Below, piece by piece: positions 9,991 to 20,781 of a stretch of 64,000 nucleotides of DNA; the first letter of the stretch is position 1, and every line of letters begins with the position of its first letter. The notes beneath the pieces are model-generated. The model did not search any database and was not told the origin of the DNA. It worked only from the letters and a program-made list of their open reading frames with translations. A program made the position numbers and the translations under genes. This DNA comes from Xiphophorus maculatus (taxonomy: Eukaryota > Chordata > Actinopteri > Cyprinodontiformes > Poeciliidae), in assembly GCF_002775205.1 (NCBI RefSeq), contig NC_036454.1, positions 8,189,882-8,253,881 of the forward strand. Direction: 5' to 3'.

Positions 9991-12900
9991 ATGGAGCTGC
10001 GTCTCTCTGTCTGCGTCCTGCTGCTGCTTTGTGCAACAAGAAGCTCAAATGGAGGGAAGATTTTGGTGTGGTACACTGAGGCCAGCCACTGGATCAACAT
10101 GAAGCCGGTACTGGAAACTCTGGTGGACAGAGGACACCAGGTGAAGGTCCTGATCCCGAGCGCGTCGATGTTCATGAACAGCAGCGAACCGTCTCGCTTC
10201 CAGTACGAACATTTTAACGTCGACGTCACAGTAAAAGATTTAGAAAACCTTTTTGAAGATGTTATTCAATTCTCCTTGTATGAGATGGATTTCATGAGCC
10301 CCTATGAGATTTCTGTAAAATTTTTTGATTTAATGAAGAATAACATAAATGTTTCTTTAAAGTTTTTGGATGGCGTTGTGAAATCAGAAACCATCATGAA
10401 GAAGCTGAAGGAGGGAAACTACGATGTGTTATTTGCTGATCCGATCTACCCTGGCTATGACCTGACTGCCGATATTTTGGGCATTCCTCTTGTTCTTTCT
10501 TTGCGTTTCTCCATTGCTCATAATCTTGAGAGGATGTGTGGTCAGCTACCTGCTCCTCCTTCCTTTGTCCCCGCTGCTATGAGCAAACTCACAGACAAGA
10601 TGGATTTCTCAGAGAGACTCTCCAATGTCCTCTTCTACACTTCGCAGGATATTTTAATAAGACAGTTCATGTGGAAATTGATTGACGAATATTACTCTGA
10701 AATCAAAGGTAAGCAATCAAAGGTCAAAGTTAGGATTCTAAGTATCCAAAATTAACATGAAAACTTTCAAATCTTTTGCTTTTTGTTACTGTATCAGGAA
10801 CACCCACCAGTGCCTGCGAGCTCGTGGGTAAGGCGGATATCTGGCTGCTGAGAACCTACTGGGATTTTGATTTTCCTCGTCCACTCCTCCCCAACTTTAA
10901 ATTTGTTGGAGGGATCCACTGCAGACCAGCTAAACCTTTACCAAAGGTATAGTTATAATCAATCAATTCAAAAGTTGCTTAAAGGCCTGAACTAAACAAA
11001 TAACCAGCCAACAGAATACAGAATTTAAAACCAACTAACTGGCTCAATGACTGAAAATATTACTTTTTCTTGCAGGAACTGGAAAAGTTTGTCCAGAGCT
11101 CTGGAGATGCTGGTATTATTGTCTTCTCTTTAGGATCGATGGTCAAGAACGTATCCACGGAAAAGGCAAACCTGATCGCCTCAGCGCTCGCTCAGCTTCC
11201 ACAAAAGGTAAAGAAAATTCAGAAAAAAGATTGTGTTTAAAGCCTTGTAGAGTTTATTTAACCAACTTTCAACCATGTATGCTACCCCAAACATTAAGTT
11301 TTGTATGACTCACTCGTTCTGTGTTAAAAACATGAACAAAGCATCAAACCACACGACTGAACAACAATTTTTTGACCATTTTTAGGTGCTGTGGAGATAC
11401 AGTGGCCAGAAACCCCAGACTCTGGGTTCAAACACCAGAATATACAACTGGATCCCACAAAACGACCTGCTGGGTGGGTAAATAAGAGAGTCCATCAGAT
11501 TTTAGCATCATTTATGTTAAAATAAAAACCATGCTAAATGAGATATACAGAAACACAGCACTGCATCGACAATTGTGACTCTGCTAACTTTACTTTTGTT
11601 CAAAATGTTCAACTGAGAATTTGGCCTTAGCTTTTAATGACACACAAATATATATCTGTATAGCTATGATGGATAAGACTCATTACTTTGATGCATGCAT
11701 GTAGCTAACAAGAAATATAAATAAATGTAGATAAGCAGTTATTCAAAAAAAATTTTATACAAGCCTAGCAAGAACTTAGTTTGAGGCGATCCACCATAAT
11801 TTTCATGAAAACTACTAATGTTTGATTATCTCGGTTTCTATCAGGTCATCCTAAAACCAGAGTTTTCATCACTCATGGTGGGACAAACGGGATCTATGAG
11901 GCCATCTACCACGCCGTTCCCATGGTGGGAATCCCCATGTTCGGTGACCAACCAGACAACATGGTGCACATAGAGGCCAAAGGAGCTGCAGTTAGTGTTA
12001 AATTTAACTTTATGACAACTGAGAGCCTCAGAGATGCCATAAACATGGTCATCAACAACAAATCGTAAGTCGTTTTCTTTCCTTATGTGAAAGTTACAAA
12101 TTTTTATATATATTTTCAATGTATCAAATCAAACATGCATCAACACACAACAGTCAAAGGACGTATATCATCAATCAGGACTAAGTTTTGAATCCTGAAC
12201 TCAATTTTTAAAGGAAATTTGACCAAAAGAGTTTTATGTACTCAGTCCGTTTAGTCCAGATTTTGGGGGGATTCTGATGGAGAATGACAACTTTTCAATG
12301 ACATACAGTATATGTTGTGTATAATGTTTGTCACTGGATAAATCAGTAGTAGGAGAATCCAATTTAAATCATTTTCTAGAGATAGCTTTCTTATTTGCAA
12401 CAAGCAACATATTCTATATTTTTTATCTGTATCATTCTAGTTAGACATACATCACCCCAGTACATTGTTTCACATTTGAAGGAAATTTTAGCTCCAAGTA
12501 TATTATTAAAGTGTTCACACTGGTTGATTATAACCTGACAGCCCCAGAAGATATGAAAGTAACTGGCAGCAACATGCATATCCTCTACCTTGATGGCATT
12601 TTTGTATGGGAGTGATAAAGTATCTTTGTGTCAGACCCTGTTGTTGTCAATTGTAGTTGGCATATTTTGATCCAGCTCTCCTTTGAGATACTCGTATTTC
12701 CCACCTTTTCTTTATACTTTCAGAGCTGTCATGTTTACTTTCCTTGAATCCTTGTGTAACCTGGATATATTATAGTTGTATAGTTTAGACTTGTTAGTGG
12801 TAGGAATACATGTAAAAAGCCCAAATTCTTCTTTTCAAAGATTACTTTCAGGTGTCTAACCTGCAAATATCTGTAAAAGTCATTCTGAGCTAAACCATGT

Positions 12901-14196
12901 TTATTCTGAAGGATCTCACAACTCGAAAAAGCCCCTTGTGAATGAAAGAGTAATCGGTTAGTAATCCTTTTGGCATTGATTTTTTAAAACATAATCCTGT
13001 GTATTAGTCGCAAACTGCACGTCGTAAGCACACCATCTCAAAACAATTGAGAGGTGGTGACGCCTTTTGACTGTTTATTTCCATGAATTTAACAACGAGT
13101 CAACGATGAAGTAATCACTAAGTGTTGCAGTATTGTCATGACTGGCAAGTCTTTCATAACACTTACAGATTATTAGTTTAAATAGTATTCCTTTCCTAAA
13201 TTATCCCTTTTATTTCTGTAAACTGTTTGCTGTTGATGTACTTGATGTTCCATTCATAAATGTTTCTCTGATGTTGTTAAACATTCATAAGTATTTTTCA
13301 TGAAAATTATAGTGGATCAAGTCAAACTAAATGCTAGCTAGGCTTATATAATTTTTTTTCAATAACTGCTTACCTACATTTATTTACATGTGGGGCTTAC
13401 CGGCATATTTATGATGTTTCAGTTTGCCATCATTTACAATGGCAAAACAAAAAAACAGTTCGTGAATATCCATAACCTGAACGTTAAATAGTCATCGTCA
13501 TACTTTCCTGTTTTTTAAATTTTTCTTGGCCCAGACAAGTCACTGAAGCTTTAGGTACTGAAAATCTATTCATTTTCTCATAGGCCCTATGAACTTTGCT
13601 GAAAATCTGCAGTCAATTTTTGTGCTTTATTTTGGGTCCACACTTTGAAAAGCCCAACCCAGGGCCATTTACAAGTTTAATTAAAACTCATCAATTATTT
13701 CGTCAACTGATGAGGTTGAGTGCGCAAATGCAAAAATGGCCATTGAGTTACAGTGGAAAGCAGTTAGATGCATCACAATAGGGGTCTGGTCAAGAAGTTC
13801 TCCAACTTGAGATCTTTGAAAAAAGAATGCAAATAAAAGTCTTGAAAAAACAAACCTAAGGTAAACCATAAAGTACACAGCTAAGTTATTTATTTTTCCT
13901 CATCCATCAACAGCTACAAAGAAAACGTGATGCGACTGTCCAGAATCCACCATGACAGACCCATGAGTCCTCAGGACGAGGCCGTCTTCTGGATCGAGTT
14001 CACCATGAGGAACAAAGGAGCCAAACACCTGAGGGTCCAGGCCCACGAACTCACCTGGTACCAGTACCACAGCCTGGACGTCCTAGCCTTCCTCCTCATT
14101 ATAGATCTGCTCCTCATCTTCATCCTCTTCAAGAGCTGCAGCTTCTGTTTTAAGAGATGCTGCAGCAGAAAACAGACAAAGAGAAAAGCTGAGTAA
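9991..14196 (+). CDS. ugt2: U3: UDP-glucuronosyltransferase, UGT2 type
   Basis: Six exons: 9991-10708, 10798-10946, 11076-11207, 11386-11473, 11845-12064 and 13914-14196, giving 529 residues. The ATG sits in GCCACCATGG. Residues 1-20 are a signal peptide; SHW puts the catalytic-type His at 33 and LFAD the partner Asp at 150; N63 is in an NSS glycosylation site. The donor half has THGGTNG and FGDQPDN, but YHAVP instead of YHGVP, a Gly-to-Ala change inside the UGT signature shared only with U6. Exon 6 ends in a membrane helix and KRKAE. U6 is its near-identical duplicate. Intron 5 is long (1.85 kb) and carries an inverted piece of intron 4. No canonical AATAAA is close to the stop; AATAAG occurs about 45 bases after it. 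Confidence 0.92.
12065..13913 (+). other. U3 intron 5 with rearranged intronic pieces
   Basis: From left to right it holds an L1-like LINE relic on the minus strand (about 12391-12680), a stretch resembling intron 3 of U4 in direct orientation (about 13245-13590), and inside it an inverted copy of the 3' part of intron 4 (13296-13385). The matching intron of U6 (32419-34267) has the same structure, so it predates the U3/U6 duplication. Confidence 0.7.
12391..12680 (-). mobile_element. L1/Tx1-like LINE relic, C-terminal end of ORF2
   Basis: The minus strand reads [11 protein letters not shown], followed by a NILGAKISF motif and YWGDV. This matches the layout of the post-reverse-transcriptase tail of fish L1-like elements (HxFWxCP, then LG.KI, then YLGD). 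It is short, broken and found again in U6 intron 5 at about 32745-33034. The assignment rests on motif memory only. Confidence 0.45.
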
Positions 14197-14479
14197 CAGA
14201 CTGAAGTGAGATCTACTGTTCAGGTGCTTTTCACACAGAATAAGAATCTATTTGGTGGTTTTAAAGTGTACACATTTAAACAACAGCAAAAAATAATCAG
14301 GACTGAAGAGAAATTAGTGTTGATTATTATTTTTTAGTAGTTTTGTATTTTGCTCCTTATTCCATTTCTCAAATTCTGAGCAACTTTCCAGGTCCTGCTG
14401 AAAAAATGACCAAATTATGACACTGCCACTACCATGCTTCAATGTGGCACCATTGTGAAAAATCTAGAATGCCTCTGAC

Positions 14480-14540
14480 AGAAAACCGATTTATGGACTG
14501 GCTTCTTTTAAGAAAAAACCAGTCCATAAATCGGTTTTCT
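14480..14540. repeat. perfect 22-bp inverted repeat (hairpin), 17-base loop
   Basis: AGAAAACCGATTTATGGACTGG at 14480-14501 is matched by its exact complement at 14519-14540. It lies about 285 bases after the U3 stop. The same structure is at 34834-34894 after U6 and 46486-46546 after U7. It may be the collapsed ends of a MITE or a 3' UTR hairpin. Confidence 0.8.
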
Positions 14541-15016
14541 TAACCGCGCTTAAAACCATGAACTATTTTCCCAATCACATTTTCACTCTGTCATACTAAA
14601 TCATGTATTAAATGCTTCTTTTCTTTTCAATTTATGTATAAAATGGTATTACTATTATTAGTAAACTGAACCCATGTTTTTAGTGTGCTTTGCTTTCGTT
14701 CTGTAGTGTACAAACAAAGCTTCAGCAAAGCTGTAAAAATGACTGCATTTATTGACATTTCAGACACTTTTATTAATAATGAGATTAAAATTTTTATGCT
14801 CATTTCCATTGCTGCTTTAGCTCAGAAAAATTAATCATATTATTCAAAATCAGTCATAAAAATATTGTGTAAACTCTCAGTTTATTTCTGGTAATTATTT
14901 AGTTTTTTGTTTTCATGTCTACTAATGTTAGATTATTGAGAGGTGTCATGTTGGACTGAACAGCCAATCAGAGATGGACTAATGAGTAAAACTTGAGATC
15001 TAAAAGTTTTTGATAA

Positions 15017-15195
15017 CTCAGGGGTAAAGCACAACCCAAACATGGAGGCCTTAGTTCTCGACGCGGCCGCCACAGGTTCCATTCGCAGCCAGATGACCGT
15101 TGCCCCTTGTCTTCCCGCTCTCTCATTACCCACTTTCCTGTCTAACCACTTTCAAATAAAAGCCACTAAAGTCAATAAAATCTTTAAAAAAAAAA
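15017..15195 (+). mobile_element. degenerate tRNA-derived SINE
   Basis: CTCAGGGGTAAAGCACAACC, then GGAGGCCTTAGTTCTCGACG, is a decayed version of the SINE head seen intact at 3299-3506. The B box is damaged (GGTTCCATTCG for GGTTCGACTCC). It ends with AATAAAATC and an A run. Paralogues are at about 35371-35548 and 47023-47201. Confidence 0.7.
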
Positions 15196-15693
15196 GCTGG
15201 CTTCCTGTTAAGCACAATGGTCGGTGGTGGAAATTTTTTATTATAGGGTAATATAGTTTGACTTTACTAGCCTGATAGTTGTTATGATGTTTTGCTTTCC
15301 CAGTGGGTAATTTGTCAGAGCAAACTCACTGGATTGGTTTTGCTGAATGACCTTCAGTAAAGCAAAAATCCACACCTTCACATCATTTTCATGATTTGAT
15401 TTTGTTCACCCTTTTACTGTCCCTAAAAATCTCTGCTTCGGCCTGCTAGTAAAGTTATTTTTAGTTACCTGCTCATGGTTAACTGTTTTGTAAACTGTCA
15501 AATCCTGCTTATGGTATAAATAAACCTGACTGAGGAATTTTCATCCAACAGTGTCAATGGATTTTTGTCCCACAACAGCTCTTAGACCCGAGTAAACCGA
15601 GACAGGTGGTGTTGAGTGCTAGCGTTGCAGTCTCTGTAGATCCCATAATAAACATAAAGTCAAGTTTCACACCATGTACAGTACAGACCAAAA

Positions 15694-15741
15694 GTTTGGA
15701 CACACTTTCTCATTGAATTCAATGAGAAGGTGTGTCCAAAC
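15694..15741. repeat. 48-bp near-perfect palindrome centred on GAATTC
   Basis: Both arms are 24 bases with one mismatch and meet at GAATTC (15715-15720). The arm contains GTTTGGACACAC and is preceded by GTACAGACCAAAAG. This is a terminal-repeat motif seen in short Tc1/mariner-like fish elements, so it looks like two element ends collapsed onto each other. It is repeated at 36047-36094 and 47702-47749. Confidence 0.7.
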
Positions 15742-15749
15742 ATTTGGAC

Positions 15750-16275
15750 TAAGGTGTCTTTCATTTCTCGCTCCACGCAGACGTCTTCCTAACAGACACG
15801 ATCTTCACCTGAAACGGAGCAATCAAATCAATGAAGACTGAAATTTTAAAATGGAAGTCCTCTACCAGCTCATCTACTGGGTTACAGCATAGAAACGAGG
15901 TGGAAGAGTAGATTTCATCAAAAGTTTGAGCTGTGTTGTTTTGTTATATCCCTTTTGCTAGATGAGTAAACAGAGATTGTGCTTTCAAATACAACAGAAA
16001 TTATTAGACATCAATTACACAGAAACTGGAAATATTTACACCCTTACTGATAATCAGGTCCAGAGTTTTCATCAATTCTGTGTTGCCTGTTTAACATGTT
16101 GAGTCAAACCAAAGTTTTGAAGTATATCAGACAGCTTTTTTGCCCCTCTGTCTTGGGGGGTTTCACCATAGGTGTTGAAGCTTCCACAATTATTAACCAG
16201 TTATAGTCAACACCTGTAACAGGTAGGAGTTCACTGAAGTCATTGAAAAATTTGGCACAGAGCTCACGCATGGAA
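15750..16275 (-). mobile_element. L2/Maui-like LINE endonuclease fragment, antisense, decayed
   Basis: The minus strand gives FFNDFSELLPVTGVDYNWLI, a decayed GDFN region, then GLTQHVKQA, a [14 protein letters not shown] stretch and a diverged segment. The same order occurs in the fuller LINE in U7 intron 1. Several frameshifts and stops are present. It is truncated at the palindrome on its 3' side. Paralogous copies lie at about 36108-36630 and, split by a hAT-like element, at 47761-48133 plus 49395-49530. Confidence 0.65.
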
Positions 16276-16527
16276 TTTTACCTTGATTCTCAAAGATTCA
16301 AATTTGCCTAGGACAATGCTTTTACAGTTGAGTGAGTCATTCAATATTATACCACAAAATACGTTTTGTTGTATATTGCATACATTTTTGGGTGAAGGTG
16401 CACTGCAAAGCATTTGTGCTTGGGGCAGCCAAAAGGTTAGCAATGGCACTGGGTGTGTCTACATAAAGACAGGAAGTTATCTTTGCAGTCGTTGCCTTTT
16501 GCCTTACTAAAAGTTTTCCAGGGGTGA

Positions 16528-16589
16528 ACTGTTATCATGCATTATTCTGTACAACGAGCAGAAAGTCAAAGTTCATTTAGTTAATCAGT
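16528..16589 (+). promoter_or_regulatory. U4 putative core promoter with HNF1-like half site
   Basis: GTTAATCAGT is at 16580-16589, 71 bases before the ATG. The TATA-like box of U3 is replaced by CTGTACAACGAGC; the same change is in U7, and U8 has CTGTACAATGAGC. Confidence 0.45.
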
Positions 16590-16650
16590 ATCTTTAAAGT
16601 AAAGCTGTTAAAAAGACCACAGCTGGTTTATCTACAGACACACAGCCACC

Positions 16651-19600
16651 ATGGAGATGCGTCTCTCTGTCTGCGTCCTGCTGCTACTTTGTGCTGCAGA
16701 AAACTCAAATGGAGGGAAGATCTTGGTGTGGTACACTGAGGCCAGCCACTGGATCAACATGAAGCCGGTACTGGAGACACTGGTGGACAGAGGACACCAG
16801 GTGACGGTCCTGGTCCCGAGTGCATCGATGTTCATGAACAGTAGCGAACCGTCTCGCTTCCAATACGAACCTTTTGATGTTGACGTCTCAGTAAAAGATA
16901 TAGAAAAGAATTTTGATGATCTTCTTCACTTCTCCATTTATGAGATGGATTTTATGAACCCCATTCAGATTTACATGACATTTATAGATTTAATTAAGAA
17001 CAACATGAACATTTCTTTAAAGTTTTTGGATGGCGTGGTGAAATCAGAAACCATCATGAAGAAGCTCAAGGATGGAAACTACGATGTGTTATTTGCTGAT
17101 CCGATCTACCCTGGCTATGACCTGACGGCAGAGATTCTGGGAATTCCTCTTGTTCTTTCTTTGCGTTTTTCCTTGGCTCATTACTGGGAGAGGATGTGTG
17201 GTCAGCTTCCTGCTCCACCGTCCTTCGTCCCGGCTGCTATGAGCAAACTCACAGACAAGATGGACTTCTCAGAGAGACTGTTCAACGTCCTCTTCTACGC
17301 TTTGCAGGATGTCGTAATAAGCCAGTTCATGCTAAAAAATATTGACAAATATTATTCTGAAGTCAAAGGTAAGTGTCCTATTAGTATTTTTGAGTATTCA
17401 AATTTTTCAAAATGACCATGAAAGCTTGAAAATCTTTTGATTATTGTTATGTGTCCACTGTCATAGGAACACCTGTTACCCACTGTAAGATGCTGGGTAA
17501 GGCGGATATCTGGCTGCTGAGAACCTACTGGGATTTTGATTTTCCTCGTCCACTCCTCCCCAACTTTAAATTTGTTGGAGGGATCCACTGCAAACCAGCT
17601 AAACCTTTACCAAAGGTGGGATTATAATCCACCAATTCAAATAATCAGCCAACAAAATTCTGAATTTAAAACCATCTAACTGGCTCAATGATCGAAAATA
17701 TTACTATTTTTCAGGAAATGGAAAAGTTTGTCCAGAGCTCTGGAGATGCTGGGATTGTTGTCTTCTCTTTAGGATCGATGGTCAAGAACCTCACCACAGA
17801 GAAAGCGAACATGATCGCCTCAGCGCTCGCTCAGCTTCCACAAAAGGTCAAGAAGATCCAGATAAATGATCATGTGTTGAAGACTTGTAGAGTTTATTTA
17901 GCCAACTTTGAACTATGTAAGTCAGGGGTTTTCAAAGTGATGGAGAGTTGATGTTCCATTCATACATGTTTCACTGATGTCATGGGGTTTACCTGCTTTA
18001 GCTATTCGTAGCACCTCATGATGCTTCAGCTGCCTTGTCATTTAGTGTTTAGAGTGTGACCTGCTTTCTGCTGTGATCGCAGTTCATTTAGCGTCCGGTC
18101 AAAAGGTTCCCAGGGTTTGTCAGACCACATTGTCAGTGGAGCATCTTCAGATCCAACCCAAACCTAAACAATCAACTTCAAACTTCCTTTTGTTTTGTTA
18201 GCCCAGACTCTTTCTCCTTACTGATCACAGCTTTAGGTCCTAAAGATCTATACATTTTGTCTCTTCAAACCATAGGCTTGGTGAAGTTGGCTAAATGATT
18301 GCATTGAATTGTTCTGGTTTATTGTTTCCCCTCAAATGGCTCCTGCTGTAGAGCTCTGGCGCCCTCCAGAGGCAGAATGCCCCACTTCTAAAAGCTCTGA
18401 TGTAGGTTATCCCAGACATCAAGATTTGTTGTGTTGCTGGCATCAAAAGTCAGGGAAGGGAAGTCTGGGTCAGCAGCAAGTGGCACATAGGCTGCAGAGC
18501 AATGTGTATCCAGTACACACTGAGGGAGGGGAGACAGAAGCTACCATGTTGAAACGGCCAGAGATCATTTATCCTGAGATGCATTTCCAACAAATACAAT
18601 CAACAGTGTCTTGAGTACTCACAAAGACACAAAAAAATACCTGCAAATATTAAAATAGAGATAAGAATCACGTTTGTTTTTAAAAACTGAAAAATATTGT
18701 ATCAACATAATTAAAAAAGTTATTTATAAAAGAAAATGTTGGCTTCAATTAAAATAACCAAACAGACAAAAGCATTTCGTCTTCTTACAATGATTAACAT
18801 TTTGGCAGTTAATGTTATGGCATGCTCAGACCTAGAACTACATTATTCCTGGCAGACCTGCAAATAGTGCCCTCTACTGATAAAAAGTTGCATGTACACA
18901 ATATAAAAGAAACAAAACAGCTAAGAATACTTCTGATTAGTGATACTGTTTTAAAGAACTTTTCCTGTAGCCATTGCTCAACCCTCTACAAAAAACCTGT
19001 TTGACCATTTTTAGGTGCTGTGGAGATACAGTGGCCAGAAACCCCAGACTCTGGGTTCAAACACCAGAATATACGACTGGATCCCACAGAACGACCTGCT
19101 GGGTGGGTAAATAATAGCATTCACAACACTGTAGAATAATTTATGCTAAAATAAAAAGAAATGAGATACAGGAGAAACTACACTGCAAGTCCAGTTGTGA
19201 CACTGCTACCTTGATTAATTTCCAAATGGTCCAACTGAAAAACTTTTTTCATAAGATAATGAATTATGGAATATTAATTATTTTTGATGAATAGAAGTAC
19301 GTCAGACAAAAATGCAAATATGTGTAGTTACTGTAATTTATTAAATCTGATTTATAGAATCCTAACTTGTTTTTTGTTTGATTTGATACAGAACAGTTTT
19401 CAAGATAATTAATAATGAATATTTGACAACGTTGTTTTCAGGTCACCCTAAAACAAAAGTTTTCATCACTCATGGTGGGGCAAACGGGATCTATGAGGCC
19501 ATCTACCACGGCGTTCCCATGGTGGGAATCCCCATGTTTGGTGACCAGCCAGACAACATGGTGCACATGGAGGCCAAAGGAGCTGCAGTTAGTGTTAAAT

Positions 19601-20781
19601 TTAACTTTATGACAACTGAGAGCCTCAGAGATGCCCTGAACATGGTCATCAACAACAAATCGTAAGTCATTTTCTTTCCTTATGTGGCAACACTCAGGTT
19701 TATGGTAACAAAACACGCTTTATTTATCCTTACTGGGTAGAATGACCATGGAGTCATGATGTAAAGCACAAGCAAAACCCAACATTTTGGCCTTCTGGTT
19801 CAGGCAGTAGAGATGTGTGACTCTACATTAGTATCAATCCAAAACCTAGTAAATAACAGGGGCACTATTACTGATAAATGCTTTTTAGGATTTAGGTTTG
19901 AAATATTATCAAACTTTTGTTTTTCCCTACGAATTAGTTTGTTAAAAAGTGGGACATAATTTGGACAAAACTGTAACAAATGTTTTGTAGGCTTCTTCTT
20001 GTCGATAAAATACTTTAATATATTGACATGATGAATATACAACAGAAGAACAATTAGTGATGATTTAATCTTAAAACAAAGTGCAAATTAAAAGAAAATT
20101 GTTTGTGAAGTAGATATGAGAAACTAATATATAAAAATTAAATTAAATTTCAAGAGGAAACACGAAATTAAAATATCGATCCTATACTGATCAATACTAA
20201 CTTTGTATTGAACCTTTCAATATTTTTGATCAATCAGTCCACCTCCATCAGAAAGATAATTCAAATAAACACTTCTTATCATTTTGAGGCAAAATTTTTG
20301 CTTTCTGAGACTTTTAATAAAGAAGAAAAATTCTTTAATGAAAAACTGAAGATGTAACATAAAGTTTGTGGGTTTTTTGGTAAATAAACCACAAAAAACA
20401 AAAATCATTTACACAAATGCTAACTTGGAAGCAACCATTCATTAAACTTAGTAAAATATCCCAAGCTCTTTAATTTTTTTTTCCTCATCCATCAACAGCT
20501 ACAAAGAAAATGCGATGCGACTGTCCAGAATCCACCATGACAGACCCATGAGTCCTCGGGACGAGGCCGTGTTCTGGATCGAGTTTACCATGAGAAACAA
20601 AGGAGCCAAACACCTGAGGGTCCAGGCCCACGAACTCACCTGGTACCAGTACCACAGCCTGGACGTCCTAGCCTTCCTCCTCATTATAGATCTGCTCCTC
20701 ATCTTCATCCTCTACAAGAGCTGCAGCTTCTGTTTCAAGAGATGCTGCAGCAGAAAACAGACAAAGAGAAAAGCTGAATAA
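16651..20781 (+). CDS. ugt2: U4: UDP-glucuronosyltransferase, UGT2 type
   Basis: Exons are 16651-17368, 17467-17615, 17715-17846, 19015-19102, 19442-19661 and 20499-20781, giving 529 residues. The signal peptide has the CAAENSNGG end typical of this subgroup. His33 (SHW) and Asp150 (LFAD) are kept. Exon 2 begins [11 protein letters not shown], a form shared with U7 and U8, where U1-U3, U5 and U6 have [11 protein letters not shown] or close relatives. The donor half has THGGANG, YHGVP and FGDQPDN. Exon 6 gives the membrane helix and KRKAE. AATAAA is at 20824-20829. Intron 3 is 1.17 kb. U7 is its partner in the 20-kb duplication. Confidence 0.93.
17847..19014 (+). other. U4 intron 3 (long A-type intron)
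   Basis: The same intron is present in U5, U7 and U8. It contains an open frame of about 100 codons (18309-18614) whose differences between copies are mainly amino-acid changing, so it does not look coding. Part of it (about 17940-18290) resembles a piece of U3 intron 5. No transposon termini were recognised. Confidence 0.5.

Larger units (their letters stand above)
14197..16650. other. flank A, first copy (U3-U4 intergenic)
   Basis: The flank recurs after U6 (34551-37019) and after U7 (45683-49921). It holds no gene, but has a fixed order of relics: a 22-bp hairpin, a SINE remnant, a 48-bp palindrome, a minus-strand LINE fragment and the U4 promoter block. Confidence 0.8.

Noticed and set aside
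18309..18614. 101-codon open frame in intron 3 of U4, repeated in U5 (25009-25314), U7 (42200-42481, 24 bases shorter) and U8 (51579-51884)
   Set aside because: Most differences between copies change amino acids, there is no recognisable domain, and the frame lies inside an intron of a clear gene. Preservation is explained by recent duplication. A dN/dS test would settle it.
19438..19716. Minus-strand frames of about 92 codons opposite every exon 5, and of about 69 codons opposite every exon 6
   Set aside because: They are shadows of the strongly conserved coding strand and share its exact limits; no independent start or family match.
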